Shown here: one piece after another, positions 45,362-54,514 of the stretch
How positions within the stretch are numbered: the first letter of the stretch is position 1
Layout: every line of letters begins with the position of its first letter
The notes under the pieces: generated by a model
Seen by the model: only the letters and a program-made list of their open reading frames with translations
Told to the model about the DNA's origin: nothing
Database searches by the model: none
Assembly (NCBI GenBank): GCA_030622545.1
Contig: JAUXGA010000001.1
Coordinates: forward strand, 434,001-498,000
DNA length: 64,000 bases
DNA from: a bacterium
GTDB lineage: Bacteria; Electryoneota; RPQS01; DYHQ01
Direction of reading: 5' to 3'
Program-made: the position numbers and the translations under genes

Positions 45362-45371
45362 GAGACAAACG

Positions 45372-46601
45372 ATGAATACGCTTACGGTGATTATGGCGGG
45401 GGGGCGTGGAGAACGGCTTTATCCGTTGACGAAGGATAAGGCGAAACCCGCTGTGCCATTCGGTGGGATTTACCGGATTATCGATTTCACATTGTCGAAC
45501 TGTTTGAACTCCGGAGTTCGCCAGTTGTATTTGCTGACACAATACAGTTCGGTTAGTCTCGACCGTCATATTCGGATGGGATGGAATCCGTTGTTCAAAC
45601 AAGAACTCGGCGAATTCATCGAATCCGTTCCGCCTCAACACCGCTCGGCTGAGGGCTGGTATGTCGGGAATGTTGATGCGGTGTACCAGAATATCAATTT
45701 GTTCGAACGTCACAAACCTGCGCATGTCTTGCTGCTCTCCGGTGACCATGTCTATAAGATGGATTACCATGAAATGATTGCCTCTCATCAGCAGAGCGGT
45801 GCGGAAGTGACCGTAGCGGCTGTCGAGCTGGAAAAGGAAAGCGCGAAGCAGATGGGTGTGATGAATATCGAATCGGATTTTAGGATTCGAGAATTCCTTG
45901 AAAAAGTTCCTGATCCTCCGACGATACCCGGTGACCCGAACAAATGCCTTGTTTCAATGGGAGTTTATATTTTTAATACACCGAAACTCGTTCGTGAAAC
46001 GATTCGAGACGCGAAACAAAAAGTCTCTGCCCACGACTTTGGACGTAACATCCTGACGCATCTGATTGAACGGAAAGAAAAAGTTTTTGCGCATGTCTTC
46101 CGAGATAAAAATCGAGAAGCTTATCAGTACTGGCGGGATATCGGAACCATCGATTCGTACTATGATGCGAATATGGACCTCGTCAATGTGGAGCCTCTTT
46201 TCAATCTCTACGATGAGAAGTGGCCGATTCGAACTTATCAGGGACAGTATCCTCCCGCGAAGTCGGTTTTTTCATTCGAACATGAAGGCCGCGTCGGTGC
46301 AGCCTATGATTCGATTGTTTCTCCCGGATGTATCATATCCGGAGGGCGCGTCTATCGCTCCGTATTATCGCCGCGAGTAAGGATGAATAGCTATTCTCTC
46401 GTCACGGATTCGATTTTGATGGAAGGAGTTCAAATCGGTCGGGGGGCGCGTGTCCACCGGGCGATTATCGGGGAAGGAGTCGACATTCCTTCCGGCATGC
46501 AAATCGGCGTGAATCCAAGTGACGATGCTGCAAAATTCAAAGTGACATCTCGCGGGATTACCGTCGTCCCCGAAGGGATGATGTTCGCTTCTTCATTATG
46601 A
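45372..46601 (+). CDS. glgC: Glucose-1-phosphate adenylyltransferase
   Basis: Makes ADP-glucose for glycogen synthesis. The 409-residue protein has MAGGRGERLYPLTKDKAKPA (nucleotide-binding loop), FGGIYRIIDFTLSNC, RHIRMGW and the C-terminal beta-helix. The start is 10 bases after the receiver gene and the stop overlaps the GH57 gene (ATGA). No glycogen synthase (glgA) is in the window, so the glucose polymerising step must be encoded elsewhere. It begins a cluster with two GH57 enzymes and a galT-like gene. Confidence 0.95.
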   Translation: MNTLTVIMAGGRGERLYPLTKDKAKPAVPFGGIYRIIDFTLSNCLNSGVRQLYLLTQYSSVSLDRHIRMGWNPLFKQELGEFIESVPPQHRSAEGWYVGNVDAVYQNINLFERHKPAHVLLLSGDHVYKMDYHEMIASHQQSGAEVTVAAVELEKESAKQMGVMNIESDFRIREFLEKVPDPPTIPGDPNKCLVSMGVYIFNTPKLVRETIRDAKQKVSAHDFGRNILTHLIERKEKVFAHVFRDKNREAYQYWRDIGTIDSYYDANMDLVNVEPLFNLYDEKWPIRTYQGQYPPAKSVFSFEHEGRVGAAYDSIVSPGCIISGGRVYRSVLSPRVRMNSYSLVTDSILMEGVQIGRGARVHRAIIGEGVDIPSGMQIGVNPSDDAAKFKVTSRGITVVPEGMMFASSL

Positions 46602-48736
46602 CCAAACCACAATCGCTTCCTATCCTGTTTCTTTGGCACCATCATCAGCCCTGCTACCGTTTGCCGAGTTCCGAGTGTGCCTTAATGCCGTGGGTGCGAC
46701 TGCATGCCGCGCGCGGTTATACGGATATGGCGGCGGTCTGTGAAGACGAAAACGCTCAGGTGACATTCAATTTCTCTCCCGTTTTGTTGGAGCAGATTGC
46801 TGAGCAATCCGAAGCTCCCATCGCGGATGAATTTGAACGCGTGTCCCGAATTCCCGCTGCTGACCTGACCGAAGATGAGCGTTTGTTCATTGTCGAACAC
46901 TTTTTCTCCGCCAATCGGGAAACGCTCATCAATCCGATTCCGCGGTATGCGAAGTTGCTTGAGCTTCGCGGGGAAAACAGCGATAACACAGAAAAGTTTT
47001 CTGATAAAGACATTCGGGATTTAGTCGTTCTTTTCCATTTAGCTTGGTTGGGATTTACAGCAAGGAAGCTACCCGAAGTCCGCGAGCTGTTCCAAAAGGG
47101 GCGCGGCTATTCAAGCGAAGATTTGGATGTGGTGTTGGATGTGCATCGCCGACTCCTTCGCGATGTGATACCGACTTACCGGCGGCTATGGGAAGCAGAC
47201 ATCATTGAACTATGCACATCCCCGTTCGCGCATCCGATTCTTCCGCTGCTTTGCGACAGCGCGGTAGCGTCTGTTGATTTGCCGAAAGTGACGCTTCCGC
47301 AAATTCCTTTTCAGTATCCGGACGATACGAAAGGACAGCTTGCGTGGGCGCGTGAGGTATTCAAAAAGCATTTTGGAAAAACTCCGTCCGGAATCTGGCC
47401 GTCGGAAGGTTCTGTCTCACCGGAAGCTTTGAGTCTCATCAGCGATGCGGGTTTTCAGTGGGCGGCCAGTGATGAAGAAATATTATTTCGCTCGCAGATA
47501 AAAGAACGCGCTCCTTCCGATGCCTTCGAGTCATTTCAATTTCATGGCAGCGCGCGCGATGTTTCCCTTTTCTTTCGGGACAAGAAACTTGCCGACGCGA
47601 TTGGTTTTCAATATTCTCGTAATCCCGCTGAGGATTCTGTTTCGGATTTTTTGGGGAACCTTCGCCATATTGAAAAACTGACTCGCGATAGACCAAATCG
47701 CTGCGTACCGGTGATTCTGGACGGCGAAAATCCGTGGGAGTATTTTTCGGACGGTGGAGAAGCTTTCCTGCATAGTTTGTATCGAACTCTGAGTGATGAG
47801 CCTTCGCTTAATCTCTCAACGTTCTCAGAGTGTCTGAGGAAAGCGAAAAATCCAGCGGTCATTTCCAAGTTGCATTCTGGCTCATGGATAGATTCTAACT
47901 TCCGCATCTGGATTGGTGATCCGGAAAAAAATCGTGCGTGGAACCTGCTTCGCAATATGAGAAAGCGGTTGGAAGCGAAGAAAGCGCTCGACAATAAAGA
48001 CGTCCGGCGAGCTCTTTACTTGGCAGAAGGTTCGGATTGGTTCTGGTGGTTTGGAGAGCCGTTTCATTCCCCTTACGAGCCTGCGTTTGATGCGCTTTTT
48101 CGGGGATTCCTAAAAGAGGCTTTCAAGGCGGCGGATTTGGAGACGCCTGCAATTCTCGATGCGCCGATTGCGGCCGCTCTCTTGCCTGCGATAAATCTTC
48201 AACCGTCGTTTGAGATGACGCCCGTGTTAGATGGCCGGGTGACATCCTTTTACGAATGGGTTGGTGCCGTTTCGCTCGATACGCGGAAGTTCGGCGCGAC
48301 TATGGGGCAAACGGAAAGAATCCTCCGGCAACTTTGCTACGGATTCGATGAGGAGACATTGCATTTGCGTGTTGATTTTTCGGATAGAGACTGGCAGAAT
48401 CGTGAAACACCCTTCCGGTTAATGGTCGAACTTTTCGGTGAAATAACCGCGCGGTTTGTTTGGTCGCTTGAAAAAGGGCAAGACCAGAAGCCGCTTAGTG
48501 TTGAAAGGGAACGAAAAGGGATGAAGAAACGTTTATCACAGACACGATGCGCGCTGGATGAAATCGCTGAGATTTCGATTCCTCTTCGCGAAGCCGGTTT
48601 GGAACCGGGACAGGAATGTTCGTTTGCCGTCGCGGTTTTTGAAGACGATTTTCTTCGCGAGAGAATTCCTCGTGAAGGGACTCTCCGTTTTAAAATTCTT
48701 GACGCGAAGGAACTGGCCGTACACTGGATGACATAG
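46598..48736 (+). CDS. GH57 alpha-amylase/glucan-modifying enzyme
   Basis: A 712-residue glycoside hydrolase family 57 protein of the COG1449 kind. The start is FLWHHHQPCYRLP, a family hallmark. The proposed nucleophile is E270 in GIWPSEGS and the acid/base D375 in VILDGENPW. After the catalytic barrel (to about residue 410) come a helical region and a beta-rich C-terminal domain (about 560-700). It should trim or transfer glucan chains; amylase, pullulanase and glucanotransferase activities cannot be told apart by sequence. Cytoplasmic, as there is no signal peptide. Confidence 0.85.
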   Translation: MTKPQSLPILFLWHHHQPCYRLPSSECALMPWVRLHAARGYTDMAAVCEDENAQVTFNFSPVLLEQIAEQSEAPIADEFERVSRIPAADLTEDERLFIVEHFFSANRETLINPIPRYAKLLELRGENSDNTEKFSDKDIRDLVVLFHLAWLGFTARKLPEVRELFQKGRGYSSEDLDVVLDVHRRLLRDVIPTYRRLWEADIIELCTSPFAHPILPLLCDSAVASVDLPKVTLPQIPFQYPDDTKGQLAWAREVFKKHFGKTPSGIWPSEGSVSPEALSLISDAGFQWAASDEEILFRSQIKERAPSDAFESFQFHGSARDVSLFFRDKKLADAIGFQYSRNPAEDSVSDFLGNLRHIEKLTRDRPNRCVPVILDGENPWEYFSDGGEAFLHSLYRTLSDEPSLNLSTFSECLRKAKNPAVISKLHSGSWIDSNFRIWIGDPEKNRAWNLLRNMRKRLEAKKALDNKDVRRALYLAEGSDWFWWFGEPFHSPYEPAFDALFRGFLKEAFKAADLETPAILDAPIAAALLPAINLQPSFEMTPVLDGRVTSFYEWVGAVSLDTRKFGATMGQTERILRQLCYGFDEETLHLRVDFSDRDWQNRETPFRLMVELFGEITARFVWSLEKGQDQKPLSVERERKGMKKRLSQTRCALDEIAEISIPLREAGLEPGQECSFAVAVFEDDFLRERIPREGTLRFKILDAKELAVHWMT

Positions 48737-48760
48737 AGTCGGAGTTGATAAGAGGTTCGC

Positions 48761-50482
48761 ATGGCAAAACACGGAGCATTTACTTTCATTCTTCATTCCC
48801 ACCTTCCCTATGTGTTGTCGCATGGCCGATGGCCGCATGGGATGGATTGGCTGAGTGAAGCGGCGACAGAATGCTACATTCCTATTCTGAGGATGCTGGA
48901 GGAATTGGTAGCCGCCGGCATACGCCCGAAACTGACACTCGGGTTGACACCGGTTCTCTGCGAGCAGCTTTCCGACCCGGTTTTCGTTGAGGAGTTTACG
49001 GACTACCTCGAAATGAAAATCGAGACGGCTCAGTTGAACGTCGCTCAGTTCGCTCAGCGGGGAGACGAGCATCTATCTTCACTGGCGCAAATGTGGGTCA
49101 AATTCTATCGCGATGTCGCTCGCGATTTTGTCGAGCGTTGGAATCAGGATTTAATAACCGCTTTCAAAAAGCTCCAGGATGCGGGACATATCGAGGTCAT
49201 TACCTGCGCCGCTACGCATGGTTACCTTCCTCTGCTATCGCGGGACACTGCCGTGAACGCTCAAATCCGACAAGGTGTCGCCAGTTACCGCCGTCATTTC
49301 GGAAAAGATCCCGTCGGAATTTGGTTGCCGGAATGCGCCTATCGGCCTGCCTATAATTGGGCGAATCCTATAGAGCCGAATGCTCCGGTGGTGCCGCGAA
49401 AAGGATTGGAAGAGTTCCTTGCTCACTATGGTTTACGTTTCTTTGTCATTGATTCACATCTGCTGTCAGGTGGGAAAGCGATAGGTGTTTATCTGGCGAG
49501 ATTCGAGGGACTTCAGAGGATTTGGGATCAGTATCAGGAAAGCCGCCCATCCGGCAAAATCGAGCGAACGGATCATTCGGCCTACACTCTTCACTGGGTT
49601 TCTTCCAAACAGCCGGAGGCGCAGCCCGTCGCCGCGCTGCCGCGGGATCCCCGCACCGGTCTGCAAGTCTGGTCGGGCGAATGGGGATACCCCGGTGATG
49701 GCAACTATCTGGACTTTCATAAGAAACACTTTCCCGGTGGTCATCGTTATTGGAGAGTGACCAGTCCGAAAGCGGATTTGGGAGAAAAGCTTGAGTATTA
49801 TCCGGAAACGATTGAAGACCGCATCCATGAAAATGCTATGCACTTTGCTGGGCTCGTTCGGCAAATTATCCATGAGGAAAAAGGGAACTCCCCGACGATT
49901 TTCGCACCCTTCGATACGGAGCTTTTCGGGCACTGGTGGTTTGAAGGACCGCTGTGGCTTCGGGAAGTGCTGAAAGAAATTGATCGCGCTCCAGAAGTGG
50001 ATCTTATGACAGGCGCGGATTATGTTCGCTCTATTGAAGAAGCAAAAGTCGTGCAATTGCCGGAAGGCTCCTGGGGAGAAGGCGGGTTTCATTATATCTG
50101 GCTCAATGACGCAACGCGCTGGACGTGGCCGTATGTCTATGACGCCGAGGAAAAAATGGAAACCGCTGTCGTGAATCTTGGAGAGAATCGCGATTCATCT
50201 ATTCAGAGACTGCTCAGGCAATTGGGGCGGGAATTGCTGCTTTTGGAAAGTTCTGATTGGCAATTTCTGATTAGTACTTTGAGCGCAGCGGATTATGCCG
50301 AGAAGCGTATCTTGGGTCATGCGCACGATTTTGAATTTTTACATGATATTCTGCAGAGAGTCGCCCATGGAGACGAAGTGGGTGATGATGCATGGATGCG
50401 TGTTGAAGAGATAGAGAAACGGGATGTCCTGTTTCCGGATATTAATCCACTTTGGTGGCATCCCCGCGAGTTGAAATTCTAA
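48761..50482 (+). CDS. GH57 1,4-alpha-glucan branching enzyme
   Basis: A 573-residue GH57 protein of the branching-enzyme group (COG1543) with a C-terminal DUF1957 domain. It opens with FTFILHSHLPYV. The nucleophile is E191 in IWLPECAYRP and the acid/base D385 in FAPFDTELFGHWW. The length and C-terminal helices (about 475-570) match thermophile-type branching enzymes. It would make the alpha-1,6 branches of glycogen. The ribosome site is GAGGTTCGC before ATG; the gene is 24 bases after the first GH57 gene. No GH13 glgB is needed. Confidence 0.87.
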   Translation: MAKHGAFTFILHSHLPYVLSHGRWPHGMDWLSEAATECYIPILRMLEELVAAGIRPKLTLGLTPVLCEQLSDPVFVEEFTDYLEMKIETAQLNVAQFAQRGDEHLSSLAQMWVKFYRDVARDFVERWNQDLITAFKKLQDAGHIEVITCAATHGYLPLLSRDTAVNAQIRQGVASYRRHFGKDPVGIWLPECAYRPAYNWANPIEPNAPVVPRKGLEEFLAHYGLRFFVIDSHLLSGGKAIGVYLARFEGLQRIWDQYQESRPSGKIERTDHSAYTLHWVSSKQPEAQPVAALPRDPRTGLQVWSGEWGYPGDGNYLDFHKKHFPGGHRYWRVTSPKADLGEKLEYYPETIEDRIHENAMHFAGLVRQIIHEEKGNSPTIFAPFDTELFGHWWFEGPLWLREVLKEIDRAPEVDLMTGADYVRSIEEAKVVQLPEGSWGEGGFHYIWLNDATRWTWPYVYDAEEKMETAVVNLGENRDSSIQRLLRQLGRELLLLESSDWQFLISTLSAADYAEKRILGHAHDFEFLHDILQRVAHGDEVGDDAWMRVEEIEKRDVLFPDINPLWWHPRELKF

Positions 50483-50508
50483 CATGATAAAAATAGAGGT
50501 GGAATTCC

Positions 50509-51546
50509 ATGCCCGAACTTCGGCATGACCCGATTCAAAAACGATGGGTAATTATTGCGACGGAACGCGGACGCCGTCCGTCGGATTTTCTGGTGAACAA
50601 CGAAAAGCCGCAGATGAGTTTCTGTCCGTTTTGCGAAGGAAACGAGGAAAAAACTCCCCCGGAAGTCTGGGCGATACGTTCAAACAACAGCGCTCCCAAT
50701 ACTCCCGGATGGGAGGTTCGCGTTGTGTCAAACAAATTCCCGGCGCTGGTTATCGAAGGGGATCTCAATCGCCAGGGACTTGGTATCTATGACCAGATGA
50801 ATGGCGTGGGTGCGCATGAAGTCGTGATTGAAAGTCCTGAGCACGATGTGGATCTCGCGGATCAATCCGTAGAACACCTTGCAAAAATCTTTAAAGTCTA
50901 TCGGGAGCGATTGGTGGACCTGCAGCGCGATTTGCGATTCCGGTATGTTCTGATTTTCAAAAATTACGGGTTGATCGCAGGAGCATCTCTGAGTCATCCT
51001 CATACGCAATTGATTGCCACACCGATTACGCCGCGCACCGTTGCGATTGAGCTTGATTCGGCGCGAGAGCATTACGCGATTAAGGAACGATGTCTCTTCT
51101 GCGACATTATCAATCAAGAACTCGACCAAGGATGTCGTGTGGTCAGTTCCGAAGAGGGGTATCTCGTCGGAACTCCGTATGCGTCTCGCTTTCCTTTCGA
51201 GCTTATGGTAACACCGATTGAACATCATCACGATTTCGGTCAGTTATCCGACGAGGATCTTGATCGCTTGGCTGTCGTCATGAAAAAGACATTGTTGCGT
51301 CTGAAGCAAGCCCTCAACGATCCGCCGTATAATTTTATTGTTCACACATCACCGAATTTGCTCGCGCGAGGGCGCCGGGCGGGGCATTGGCAGACGATAG
51401 CTTATGACTATCACTGGCACATCGAAATCATTCCGCGTCTAACCAAAATGGCGGGATTCGAGTGGGGAACCGGATTTTATATCAATCCGACTCCTCCCGA
51501 AGACGCGGCTCGTTTCCTGCGAGAGATCGAAGTTCCTGTTTCATAA
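50509..51546 (+). CDS. galT: Galactose-1-phosphate uridylyltransferase family protein
   Basis: A 345-residue HIT-superfamily nucleotidyl transferase. The active-site triad is in SHPHTQ (H163 and H165), and zinc ligands in MSFCPFCEG. GalT exchanges UDP between glucose- and galactose-1-phosphate. No galK or galE is nearby; the gene is embedded in a glycogen cluster after glgC. Plant GalT homologues can act as ADP-glucose phosphorylase, so an adenylyl role here is a reasonable alternative. ATG start with AGAGGTGG upstream. Confidence 0.85.
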   Translation: MPELRHDPIQKRWVIIATERGRRPSDFLVNNEKPQMSFCPFCEGNEEKTPPEVWAIRSNNSAPNTPGWEVRVVSNKFPALVIEGDLNRQGLGIYDQMNGVGAHEVVIESPEHDVDLADQSVEHLAKIFKVYRERLVDLQRDLRFRYVLIFKNYGLIAGASLSHPHTQLIATPITPRTVAIELDSAREHYAIKERCLFCDIINQELDQGCRVVSSEEGYLVGTPYASRFPFELMVTPIEHHHDFGQLSDEDLDRLAVVMKKTLLRLKQALNDPPYNFIVHTSPNLLARGRRAGHWQTIAYDYHWHIEIIPRLTKMAGFEWGTGFYINPTPPEDAARFLREIEVPVS

Positions 51547-51583
51547 ATCATCAACAAGCCTAATCTGGAGAAAGGAGTATCAT

Positions 51584-51910
51584 ATGTCATCTGTGATACA
51601 CGCAACGGACGAAACTTTTGAAGCTGAGGTATTAAAATCAGATGTGCTGACGGTTGTGGATTTCTGGGCTCCTTGGTGTGCTCCCTGTCGAATGATCTCA
51701 CCAGCGCTGGAGGAAATTGCCATGGAGCACGAAGGACGTCTGCGTCTCGTGAAAGTCAATGTGGATGAACATACGCGTTATGCCGCCTCGTATGGCATTC
51801 AGGCAATTCCGAACTTACTCTTTTTCAAAGATGGTAAAGTCGTGGATCAAGCGATTGGAGCATTGCCGAAGCCCGTCCTTGCAGAGCGCATTAAAGGACT
51901 CTTAGCATGA
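51584..51910 (+). CDS. trxA: Thioredoxin
   Basis: Small cytoplasmic dithiol carrier. The 108-residue protein has FWAPWCAPCRMISPALEEIA with the redox pair C32/C35, the cis-proline segment YGIQAIPNLLFF, and the usual Asp-Phe core (VVDFWAPW). The start ATG has a strong ribosome site (GGAGAAAGGAG). It overlaps the peptidase gene by four bases. No thioredoxin reductase is in the window. Confidence 0.95.
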   Translation: MSSVIHATDETFEAEVLKSDVLTVVDFWAPWCAPCRMISPALEEIAMEHEGRLRLVKVNVDEHTRYAASYGIQAIPNLLFFKDGKVVDQAIGALPKPVLAERIKGLLA

Positions 51911-53394
51911 GAAAATTTCTTCATGGTATTCTGATTCTATCGATTTGTGTCGCGGTATGGCCCGCGACGGCTGCACCATCGCGGTTTCTGATGTCTTTTC
52001 TGACATCTCCGGAAATCGCAGGCCGGGAAGCCGGAACACCGGAAGCTGAGCGAGTAGCCGATACACTGGCGGCTCGCTTCGCACAAATCGGTCTTCAACC
52101 AGCAGGGACGAACGGCTATTTTCTGCCTTTTCGTGTCGAGGTTCCAAGGATAGATTCCGCACAAACCCGCGCCCGTTTCTATCTCGAAGGGGAAAGAGAC
52201 GAGAGTGGGTCAATTGAAGCTGTCCTTGGAACGAATCTTTTCTTTTTTCCTCGCCACGGGCAAAGCGCTGTTCTCACGGCTCCGCTCTTGGATGGAGGCT
52301 ACGGAATCGTTGCGCCGGAATTCGGGCGGGAAGATTACACGCCTCAGTCCGCCGAAGGGAAAATCCTGCTGATTCGCATCGGTGCTCCTCGCGATTCGAT
52401 GTTCATGCGAGGAAGCGCAGGTTTTCGATACAGCTTAAGACCGGTGAAAGCCCGAATCGCGGAAGAAAATGGAGCTCTGGCTGTTATCTTTGTGCAGGCA
52501 CAGGAGGATTCGACTCGCGTGGAGAAAGAAGTCGAAAGACAGCATGAAAATTTCGATCCTCGCCCGCTTCAACTTCCCGGCACGCATCCGATGCCAGTGC
52601 TCTATTTGGATGTTGCTACCGGCAATAGTTTGCAGCAGAAGTGCCGGGACAATTCAGGCGAATTAATGGCGGATTTGAAGCTGACATTTGCGATGAAAGA
52701 ATCCCTCACGCTTCGCAATGTGGCCGGGATTCTGCCGGGCTCCGACCCCGAAAAAGCCGATGAATATATTCTGGTCGGCGCGCATTATGATCATCTGGGG
52801 AGGAGAGGCGACAAGTACTATCCCGGTGCGGACGACAACGCCAGCGGAGTTGTGGCTCTTTTAAGCGCCGCGGAGGAAATTGCCACCAATCCCCCGGCTC
52901 GTTCGATATTATTCGTCTGCTTTGACGGAGAGGAAAAGGGTCTGTTAGGCTCGAAATGGCTGGTGGACAATTTGCCAGCTATCGACAAAGTCATTACGAT
53001 GGTGAATCTTGATGACGTAGGGCGAAGCCCCAGCGGACATGCCCCGATGGGTTCTCCGTTAAAGATTGACGATAGTGAACTTACGGTCTTCTATAGCCAA
53101 CAATCCCCCTGGATAGAGGAAGCGCTTAGTCCAGTGGCTGAGAAACAATCTCTAAAGGTCGCATGGGATCCGAGGCCTGTTTTCCATGAATTTAGCGATC
53201 ACGCGTCGTTTCATGCCAAAGGGATTCCCACGTTATTCTTCTTCTCCGGGGCGCATGGAGACTATCACAGCCCCACAGACACTCCAGATAAAATCGAATG
53301 GGAGCTTCTGGACAGGCGAGCGATTTTCCTTGCGGAATGCCTGCAGGAGCTTGGAAATCGGGATGCGGTGTTCAGCTTTGAAAGTCCTAAATGA
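51907..53394 (+). CDS. Exported M28-family metallopeptidase
   Basis: Zinc aminopeptidase of family M28, exported. The 495-residue protein has a signal peptide (about 1-22, ending TAAPS) and an M28 domain from about residue 250. The metal ligands are in GAHYDHLG, YPGADDNASG, DGEEKGLLG, NLDDVGR and HGDYHSPTD. A protease-associated-like insert lies before it (about 100-235). Substrate unknown; it likely acts in the periplasm or outside. It overlaps trxA by four bases and ends the glycogen run. Confidence 0.9.
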   Translation: MRKFLHGILILSICVAVWPATAAPSRFLMSFLTSPEIAGREAGTPEAERVADTLAARFAQIGLQPAGTNGYFLPFRVEVPRIDSAQTRARFYLEGERDESGSIEAVLGTNLFFFPRHGQSAVLTAPLLDGGYGIVAPEFGREDYTPQSAEGKILLIRIGAPRDSMFMRGSAGFRYSLRPVKARIAEENGALAVIFVQAQEDSTRVEKEVERQHENFDPRPLQLPGTHPMPVLYLDVATGNSLQQKCRDNSGELMADLKLTFAMKESLTLRNVAGILPGSDPEKADEYILVGAHYDHLGRRGDKYYPGADDNASGVVALLSAAEEIATNPPARSILFVCFDGEEKGLLGSKWLVDNLPAIDKVITMVNLDDVGRSPSGHAPMGSPLKIDDSELTVFYSQQSPWIEEALSPVAEKQSLKVAWDPRPVFHEFSDHASFHAKGIPTLFFFSGAHGDYHSPTDTPDKIEWELLDRRAIFLAECLQELGNRDAVFSFESPK

Positions 53395-53451
53395 CGGAAG
53401 ATGGGAGATAAGAGAGAAGGGTACTGGGGGGGGGCAAGCTCGAAAAGGGTC

Positions 53452-53480
53452 TTGACAAAATACAACTTTTTTCGTAAATT
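53452..53480 (+). promoter_or_regulatory. Strong promoter of rplM-rpsI
   Basis: TTGACA (53452-53457), exactly 17 bases, then TAAATT (53475-53480), 30 bases before the rplM ATG. A run of nine G (53426-53434) lies just upstream. Leader about 23 bases. Confidence 0.8.
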
Positions 53481-53509
53481 ATAAAGATTTACAAAATTTC
53501 TGAAGCCTT

Positions 53510-53941
53510 ATGACCACTACCTATCACGCAAAACCCGGTGAAGTCGAACGAAATTGGATTGTCTTCGACGCTGAAAATCAGATACTCGGACGGCTCTGTT
53601 CGCGTATTGCGACAGTGCTTCGTGGGAAGCACAAACCCCAATACACGCCTCATATTGATGTCGGTGATTTTGTCATCGTTATCAATGCCGAGAAAGTCAA
53701 ATTGACGGGATTGAAGCGTCAGAAGAAGACCTATTTCAAGCATTCGGGGTATCCGGGGGGAGAGAAATATGTCCCTCTGGAGTACATTCTGAAAAAACAT
53801 CCTGAGCGCATCGTTGAGAAAGCTGTTAAGGGGATGATTCCTCGGACGAGGTTGGGACGCAAGCAACTGAAGAAGCTGCACGTTTATGCGGGTCCTGGCC
53901 ATCCTCACGAAGCCCAGCAGCCTGCAACGGCGTCTCTCTAA
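53510..53941 (+). CDS. rplM: 50S ribosomal protein L13
   Basis: Ribosomal protein that binds 23S rRNA early in 50S assembly. The 143-residue protein has [35 protein letters not shown] and the C-terminal [19 protein letters not shown]. Length is normal. It is first in the L13-S9 pair. Confidence 0.97.
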   Translation: MTTTYHAKPGEVERNWIVFDAENQILGRLCSRIATVLRGKHKPQYTPHIDVGDFVIVINAEKVKLTGLKRQKKTYFKHSGYPGGEKYVPLEYILKKHPERIVEKAVKGMIPRTRLGRKQLKKLHVYAGPGHPHEAQQPATASL

Positions 53942-53960
53942 ATTTTAAGGACAAGATTCC

Positions 53961-54356
53961 ATGATGAAAGAATCGGCTTTCTATGCGACAGGTCGTCGGA
54001 AGTCGGCTATTGCTCGTGTCTGGATTGCTCCGGGCGACGGGAAATGGACGATTAACGGACAAGAGTTGCTGGATTACTTCAAGCGCGAAGTACTCAAGAT
54101 GGTTATCGAGCAGCCTTTCTTGGTCACCGAAACTTTGAACAAATTCAACGTTCGGGCGACGGTTGTCGGAGGAGGACTTTCCGGACAGGCCGGAGCCGTG
54201 CGTTTGGGGATTACCCGTGCGCTTCTCCTGTCAGACCCGGAACTGCGCTCGAAACTGCGCGAGTACGGGCTTGTCACGCGCGATCCTCGAGAAAAGGAAC
54301 GCAAGAAGTACGGCCAGCCGGGCGCGCGCAAACGCTTCCAGTATTCCAAGCGATAG
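53961..54356 (+). CDS. rpsI: 30S ribosomal protein S9
   Basis: S9 contacts the P-site tRNA with its C-terminal basic tail. The 131-residue protein begins [15 protein letters not shown] and ends in the conserved basic segment [16 protein letters not shown]. Two ATG codons in tandem make the start ambiguous by one residue. It forms a two-gene unit with rplM. Confidence 0.97.
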   Translation: MMKESAFYATGRRKSAIARVWIAPGDGKWTINGQELLDYFKREVLKMVIEQPFLVTETLNKFNVRATVVGGGLSGQAGAVRLGITRALLLSDPELRSKLREYGLVTRDPREKERKKYGQPGARKRFQYSKR

Positions 54357-54368
54357 ACCATTCGATAG

Positions 54369-54397
54369 TTGCTGCGCATTCGTGCGTTTTATAAGAT
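54369..54397 (+). promoter_or_regulatory. Possible promoter of the rpsB unit
   Basis: TTGCTG (54369-54374), 17 bases, TAAGAT (54392-54397) lie just after rpsI. The spacer holds CGCA-TTCG-TGCG and TTTT, which could instead be a weak terminator of rplM-rpsI. Confidence 0.5.
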
Positions 54398-54425
54398 GGA
54401 GATTCAGAAAAATCACCTGTTCTGA

Positions 54426-54468
54426 TTATCACTTTAGGTTGTCGGGCATTGGCCTGATGAAGTGATAA
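54426..54468 (+). promoter_or_regulatory. rpsB leader stem-loop
   Basis: In the 158-base gap before rpsB, TTATCACTT (54426-54434) pairs perfectly with AAGTGATAA (54460-54468), with AGG/CCT inside. S2 autogenously controls its mRNA leader in other bacteria, so this is a candidate regulatory structure. Confidence 0.4.
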
Positions 54469-54514
54469 GACGACGGACAGGATCGAACAAACCAACATAA
54501 GAAGGGAATTTCGT

